From NCBI GenBank assembly GCA_023014335.1, contig JAECYW010000024.1, positions 434,001 to 498,000 of the forward strand: a DNA stretch of 64,000 nt, read 5' to 3'. Source of the stretch: Galerina marginata (taxonomy: Eukaryota; Basidiomycota; Agaricomycetes; Agaricales; Galerinaceae). The position numbers and the translations under genes were made by a program. The notes beneath the pieces are model-generated. The model had not been told where the DNA came from and made no database searches. It saw nothing but the letters and a program-made list of their open reading frames with translations. This document shows positions 58,620-64,000 of the stretch, in pieces. Each line of letters starts with the position of its first letter. Position 1 is the first letter of the stretch.

Positions 58620-60058
58620 TGCGAACATGTCAAACGACACGCCGCCGTACAATCCGTCAAATTTGGAGGAGCTTTCGAGACGAGGTAAGTAGCATTTTCT
58701 AATGTCCACGTTATGCTGCCCCCTCCTATTGTGTCCGTGTCCTCTCTACTTGAACAAGTTCTGTTGATGTTGAAGTAATTACGGTACGATCGATGACGAC
58801 TCCGGTTTCTTTTGTCTCTCCATCAATACCTGCTTGTATCAGTATCGGTATGCCTGATTAACTCGGTATTTACGCTTCGCCCTCAGCAGTACTCGTACAT
58901 ATAACGAAGTTTGATAGCAACAGATCCATCCAATGTTCGGCTCACTTATTAATGATCTGAAAGTGGGTTTTTGCCTCTGATCATGCCCGAAAGCTGATAT
59001 ATGTATACGAACCACACTAGACGATGCATTGCTTGCTCTTGCCATGGGCTCTTCTACGGCCGAATGTTTTCGTCATGCACGGTGCTTCCCAATCAATGCT
59101 ATTATAACATAGCCTGAAGAGTGCCTGTAGGCGAATGGCCAGCTTGAGCGGCAGCCTGACAGATATTGCCACACTGTCGTGGATATTTAACCGCAGCTTG
59201 CTGCTTAATTCCCTGGCTATGAGGACTAACACATTTTTGCCTACCCCACATAGATGTAACGCCCCTCCCTCCAGTTCGTGCCAGCTCTGGAAACAGCAGC
59301 GGACAGGAAGCTGGGATAGTCTGTGTGGCCATGGGCGTCGCCTGGGTTCTTGAAGAGATGGATGTTAACTCGTATGAAAGCTCCTTAAAGTAGTTGCCGT
59401 TAACAAAAGCCTGGGCAGGGAGGCCGCCGACCAAATTGGAGCAGGCTCCGTTGAGAGTGTGGAATTCGTTCGTCACAGTGGCTTTGAAGCTGGGACATTT
59501 ATTATCAGTTTAGATAAACTCGACTCTAAGGTTGCAACGCCGGTATAATTGTGAGCCCAAGAATAGCGATACCGGCAAACGACTGAGCAGTCGCTTCCGA
59601 TGCGAATGCAGCTGCGATTCTGGTAGTTCAGTCGCTGCCATCCAGGATCATCCATCCTAGGTCGAGTCAGTCGCCCTGTGCGGGTGTGGTCTTCAAGGCG
59701 CGTGCGAAACACGGGGGCACTATAGACAGGGCGCAAGGAGTCATTGTTGTTCGTGACACGACGTGGTTGTGGGGGACATTACAATGAACATTTAAGCACA
59801 AGTGAAAATCCACAGCATGCCCATCCAGATGCTAAAGAATTAAGCTTAATTAAGGACTATGGTTCGGAATATTACAGTAATTTATACATCACACAATGCA
59901 AGTGAAAAGCTATAATATCTACAAATTATGAGGCATGCTCAAGAAAATAAAGCAGCAAAAAAAAAGTCCATAGAAAAAGAGCCACTCGCGAGATTTATTC
60001 TTGAACTGTGGCCAAAGCCTACAACACCTCCGGGCTCGCCACCCCTGCCTCTACCTGC
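58620..60058. other. No gene supported
   Basis: Minus frames at 59102-59476 (TNEFHTLNGACSNLVGGLPA) and 59473-59736 have protein-like composition. They have no domain, and I could not join them. Confidence 0.3.
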
Positions 60059-61672
60059 TCATTGATCTGCTTCAGCATGTTGATCGTCCGCCCAAGCGTC
60101 GTCCCCATACAGCTCCTTGTTCTTCTCCAGCACCGCCGCCTCCACATCCCGCCGGAGCTCTTCTCCAAGCGGCTGCACCGTCACGCGCATGGCGTCGATG
60201 AGCTGGTCCTCAAGTGCTTGTAGTATGAAGTACGGCGACGGTGTTTTTGGAGAAGCCGGGGGTGAGGGTGGGCGGGTGGTGGATGTGTATGCTTTGAGTG
60301 CGGCTTCGAGAGTTTTGACGGTGCGTTGCTGGGTCTCTTGGGCGGCGGTGCTGATTTTGAGCTGTTCTTCAACCTGGGGAGAGATGATATTAGTGGGTTT
60401 GCTTGATGAACTCAAATGAGCACTTTTTTTTATACCTCTAGCATTTTCATGAAGCTTTCACGGTGTTGCTTCTTTTCCATTGCAAGGTCGCCTTCAAGCT
60501 TGTCCACCCGCAAGAGCAACTCGTCAATTTCAACAGCCAACCCGTCAACCTGATCGCCCGTGAGGCCCGCCTCTGCCTTCACCTCCCCAAGCCGCCTCTC
60601 CCTATCCTTTTCCTTCTTGACCAACCCCTCGACCAACCCCTCGACCAACCCCTCGAGCTCATCTCGCGCCTCACGATCGTGCTCGATGATATCATTTCCA
60701 AGCGTCTGCACGATCCCTTCCAGCACTACGAATTTGTCAAGGTACTTGTCCACCTCCTCCCTCGTCAGCATGTCGTATGTGCTGGTATCAGCCCGCCCCT
60801 GTGAAGGGCCGTCCGCGTCTTGCATCGTCCGCTGCCTCTTCCGTGAACCTCTATTTGTGGCCAGTTCGTTGGAGGGCTGGTCCACCTCCATATCCTCATC
60901 GTCAGAGTCGGTGGGTGGAAAGAAAGGAGGGGGCAGCCTGAATAAGCCGCTGTCTCCGAGGGCCGTCTTCATTTCCATCGCTGTGTCGTTCAGCTCCTTC
61001 ACGTATCTGGCGAACTGAGCTCGCGTTTCCTGCAAGGCGTCTTCTATGGCAGCGTGAGGGGGTGCAATAGGCCAAGAATCAGCATTGAGGAGTTCTTGAT
61101 GGGCTTCTTCGTATGCCTGCTTGGCATCTTCGAGTTGTTGAACGAGGGTGTCAAACTCTTCTGTGAGACGCGCTTTATTTTCGTCTGAGAGCGTGCTGTA
61201 AAATTGGCTCTGGACAACCTGGAGGGCGGCTTGGTGTTCTTCTTCTAACGCAGTAAGACGGTCGAACGCTTCGACGCAGTTCGCCATTATTCTGTTACGT
61301 AGTTCAGAGTTAGAATAGGTTGATAGGACATGAAGGGAAAACTTACTTTGTTCGCTCATCCCATATCGCGGATTTGCTATCTGGATCAAGTTCGACGGTT
61401 GGAGAAGCTGAGTCAAAGGTTAATGACTCTGGGACTGGGACTTCAGGCAGGGGATGCGGTGGTGGGAGTGGTGCTGGCCCTGGTAGCGGAGGTGGCTGGT
61501 GCTGGTCAAAGCCCATTGATGACTGGGCCAGTTGAGTTGGCGTGTTGGGTGTCGGACACACCGATGACTGGCCGGGGTTCGGTTCAGAAGCACGCAAATT
61601 GTGTAGCCGTTTGGGTTCGCCTGTAGGTACTGGACTGGAACTAGTGGATGTTCTGGCAGCGAAATTCTGCAA
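60059..61672 (-). CDS. Coiled-coil nuclear-type protein
   Basis: Three exons join in frame to about 490 residues; the true start lies in an unresolved exon upstream of the acceptor at about 61670. The N-terminus is Pro/Ser-rich (QHQPPPLPGPAPLPPPHPLP). After GTAAGT..TAACAG it becomes a long coiled coil (MANCVEAFDRLTALEEEHQA...). An acidic patch (TDSDDEDMEVDQPSNE) and the basic NLS-like SRKRQR follow. A second coiled coil (KEKDRERRLGEVKAEAGLTG) continues across GTATAA..CCCCAG into VEEQLKISTAAQETQQRTVK, and the chain ends DDQHAEADQ. A short tandem repeat codes GLVEGLVEGLV. It is probably a structural or scaffolding protein; no family is recognised. Confidence 0.65.
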
Positions 61673-61846
61673 GCGGGAGGAAAGAGGAACGGCCGTGTTA
61701 GAAGATGGGGTTGGCCTCGTTATTGCTTGTCACGGCTGAGGACGAAGCTGCATATCCTATAAAATCTTCGTTGTAAATAAGAATTAGGAATTAGGAATAT
61801 GCCGTCCATCACAATTAGTAATTTACTAGTAGAGTTACGAGTCCTA

Positions 61847-62165
61847 TTTATACACAACATCCTGCCAGACCGAAGTTAGACAAGGAGACGAGAAAGAAGC
61901 TGAGCACATACCGGGCTATGAGTGTAGACAAGCGGAGCAGGGAGACGAGACACGCGGGCATTGCGAATGAATTGAGCGATAGAGACGACGAGTACAGGAG
62001 TGACTACGTATATACGAGGAGGCGTGACCGTGTCCGGAAACCACCGAAGTCGTCACCAGAGGACTAAATCCAACAATGAGAGCACACAAAACACAGTCCA
62101 GCAGCACAAGAAAACTTTAGGTTTGGAAAGTTAGACACGCTGTCCAGCAACACCTAGCAGGACCC
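61847..62165. repeat. Dispersed non-autonomous element
   Basis: The left 70 bp (CCTGCCAGACCGAAGTTAGA through GAGCACATACCGGG) and the right 80 bp (CACACAAAACACAGTCCAGC through a P1 half-hairpin at 62138-62160) match 10070-10210 in reverse complement. The middle 170 bp is absent there. The ends CCTGC and GCAGG are inverted. There is no coding frame. Confidence 0.6.
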
Positions 62166-62640
62166 TCCTCTATGCTGTTAAATGTCCGATACAAAATTGC
62201 CACTTTTTGGCGTTTAGGTACAGTCGATTTTTTGCCATTTTGGTCCGCATAAATATCAGACCTACCATTTTCGACCAATAAAGGTCAGCATGTATAGGGA
62301 ATAAATTACAATGGTCATGTTTCGATTTTCAGAGACCGCTTACAGCTTTCTGATGTACACTGCTCGCTACATACTCCACTATTTCTAGTCTTATTTTTAC
62401 TACTTATCAGAGGTTCTGGAATTTATGCACTTAATCTGAAGGAATCATTGCACCCTGATTCCGTCACGTCGACCATTCTCCCGTTTTTTGCAATCTTACT
62501 ACTGGTCTGTAAACGGTAAGGGAAGTCAGGTTGCTACGATTTGACATCTGCGAAAGGCGACTAATAGTAATCTACAAGTTCTGGCTGCAATTTCTGTTAG
62601 AACAACACTTTCTTTATTTTCTGCTCGACTTTCATCGCTC
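62166..62640. other. AT-rich, no gene seen
   Basis: No sustained frame or repeat is apparent. The stretch is likely the upstream region of the small plus-strand gene at 62664. Confidence 0.4.
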
Positions 62641-62663
62641 AAACTTCGCCTCTCGCCCTCGCC

Positions 62664-62931
62664 ATGAGATTCATCGTCAAAGCATTTTCGAGTGTCAAGG
62701 GTAAGACATAAGAGTTACTCTTCAAGTTCGACGCTTGCACCGCCGCAACTCGACGCGCTTTCACGCGTGCTATTTTCAGCGCGCATGGGACGCACTCTAC
62801 CCCGTTATGCACACAAACTGCTTGAAAAGAGCGTAGGCCCAAGGAATGAGCACAGCCGGACCGAGTCAATCACGCATCATTACAGTGAAGTGGAATCATT
62901 TTTTAGTAAAGACTCGATTTTGATTTTTTAA
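62664..62931 (+). CDS. Possible 63-residue basic protein
   Basis: ATG 62664 gives MRFIVKAFSSVK. An intron with GTAAGA..TTTTCAG (62700-62779) follows, and the frame continues ARMGRTLPRYAHKLLEKSVG to SKDSILIF and TAA at about 62929. Basic and hydrophobic residues at the start could be a mitochondrial presequence. There is no known family. The CT-rich stretch before the ATG (CTCGCCCTCGCC) looks promoter-like. This is a small model and could be chance. Confidence 0.35.
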
Positions 62932-63242
62932 AACATATTTTCCACCTTCAATTTTCAAATTTCGTAAGATAAGCAGATAAGGGAGGGAAGAGTGCGAGAA
63001 ATGTCTTGTAAACTAAGTACTGTTCCACTTAAACAGACAAACAATTTACAAGTTATTCTACAATCAACCCACTCCGTAGAAGTTATGAGCGATGTTTTAA
63101 GGTATATAAGGACATACTAAAAGCGCAAGGAGAGGGCGGTTCAAACAAAAAAAAATCATAAACATTGAAAGTGCATGGCTAATCCAGAATTATGAGCGAA
63201 GACGTGCATCGAGGGATAAGGCTACGCCACCTGATGTCAAAT

Positions 63243-63871
63243 TTACGAATCCTTCAGAAGTTTTGAAACCGATTCAAGCCCTGCTTCAGCTAAAGTGGCA
63301 TATATATTCAGCAAGAAGGGATGCAGTTGTAAGAGTCTGGCCATACCGGAGCGAATCCTGGTGATAAGCCCTGAAAGGAAGTTAGTCGATACGAAGACGG
63401 CAAATGACTTGCACATATACCTTCTATCATTCTCTCGGTTTTCCAAAGCCATCCACGCCTGTCCAACCAATATCTGTAGGTATTGAAGATGCATTTCCGC
63501 ATGTAAAAGAAGGCTGTCTTTCTCGCCATTAAAGCCGGTAAGCGGAAGAGGAGGACTGTCTTTGAGAGCCGCGATAATAGCTCGAATTACAGCCAGGTGA
63601 TTTGCAAATTTGGTATTGGAATTCTGAGGAACTTGGATGGGGGCAGTCGAATCGAGATCTGCATCAGAGTCCGCCACGAAAGTAATTGGTAGGTATGCGT
63701 TATTTTCAATAAAACTGTGAATGGCTTGGTTGAATTCATTCTGTAGTGATAGGAATAAAGGAAAAAAGTTTTGCTCGTCTGGTGAAAATAAAATCAGTGA
63801 AAGGAATGTAATACGGAATGAACAAATAACATACTGCGAGCGTGATGGAGGAGGGCGGCTTGAAAATCCAT
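63243..63871 (-). CDS. Small helical orphan protein
   Basis: Two exons give a complete frame of about 190 residues. Exon 1 starts at ATG 63871 (MDFQAALLHHAR). The intron 63834-63779 has GTATGT..CACCAG. Exon 2 reads EQNFFPLFLSLQNEFNQAIH and continues as ENNAYLPITFVADSDADL... to LESVSKLLKDS and the stop at 63243. The protein looks all-helical (LLHAEMHLQYLQILVGQAWM) with no signal peptide. No domain is recognised. Phase and splice signals fit well, so a real gene is likely. Confidence 0.65.
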
Positions 63872-64000
63872 AGTCTGAGCGAAGGTAGGATATACGACAA
63901 AAACGTCAAAGGGGAGTATCGAAGTCGGGAGAAAGATGAGTATTTGAACCCAGCTGGTGACCAATCACGCCATAACTGTCACATATAGATGTGGTGGCGG

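Overview
The window looks like accessory DNA from a filamentous basidiomycete, most likely an Agaricomycete. The coding sequences are broken by many short introns (about 45-65 nt, donors GTRNGT, acceptors YAG). The gene families are those expanded in mushroom-forming fungi: HGDLRPNN-type kinase-like proteins, truncated RecQ helicases, Helitron and hAT remnants, and lineage-specific proteins of unknown function. The species cannot be named from the sequence. I saw no convincing tRNA, rRNA, CRISPR array or telomere repeat. All exon joins were made by eye from reading frame and splice consensus.

Layout. 0.3-5.7 kb: a large orphan protein gene (minus), a small GGTF-motif/coiled-coil gene (minus) and two clusters of a 20-odd-bp GAGAC..AGTCAACTC repeat. 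5.8-6.8 kb: an array of short palindromes, here called P1. 7.5-9.1 kb: a dead hAT transposase fragment and a small membrane-anchored protein. 10-19 kb: two inverted copies of a repeat (R2) around one orphan gene and AT-rich DNA. 19-22 kb: a kinase fragment and an apparently intact WD40 membrane protein. 22-29 kb: a BRR2 5' fragment, an F-box/LRR-like gene with a microsatellite-encoded poly-acidic tract, and an orphan gene. 30-32 kb: a multi-exon orphan gene. 33.0-33.4 kb: a complete hAT-type MITE with its 8-bp target duplication. 33.9-40.1 kb: P1 repeats, a rearranged WD40 copy, a DUF6589-like fragment and a RecQ fragment. 40.6-42.8 kb: a complete kinase-like gene. 43-49.4 kb: further copies of R2, DUF6589-like, WD40, P1 and orphan-gene fragments. 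49.9-52.0 kb: a second complete kinase-like gene. 53.2-58.5 kb: a dead BRR2 spliceosomal helicase copy next to a P1 array and a Helitron Rep/Hel remnant. 60-64 kb: a coiled-coil gene, a repeat and two small genes.

How it fits together. There is no shared pathway. The window is a patchwork in which a few intact genes sit among duplicated, inverted and truncated copies of themselves and of host genes. Three themes stand out. (1) Two unrelated families of short dispersed hairpins, P1 and P2, with P1 arms that co-vary. (2) Precise small inversions inside duplicated copies: 30 bp at 34.7/48.6 kb and about 420 bp at 37.2-37.6 kb. (3) Pieces of the essential splicing helicase BRR2 broken over two sites, one of them beside a Helitron remnant.
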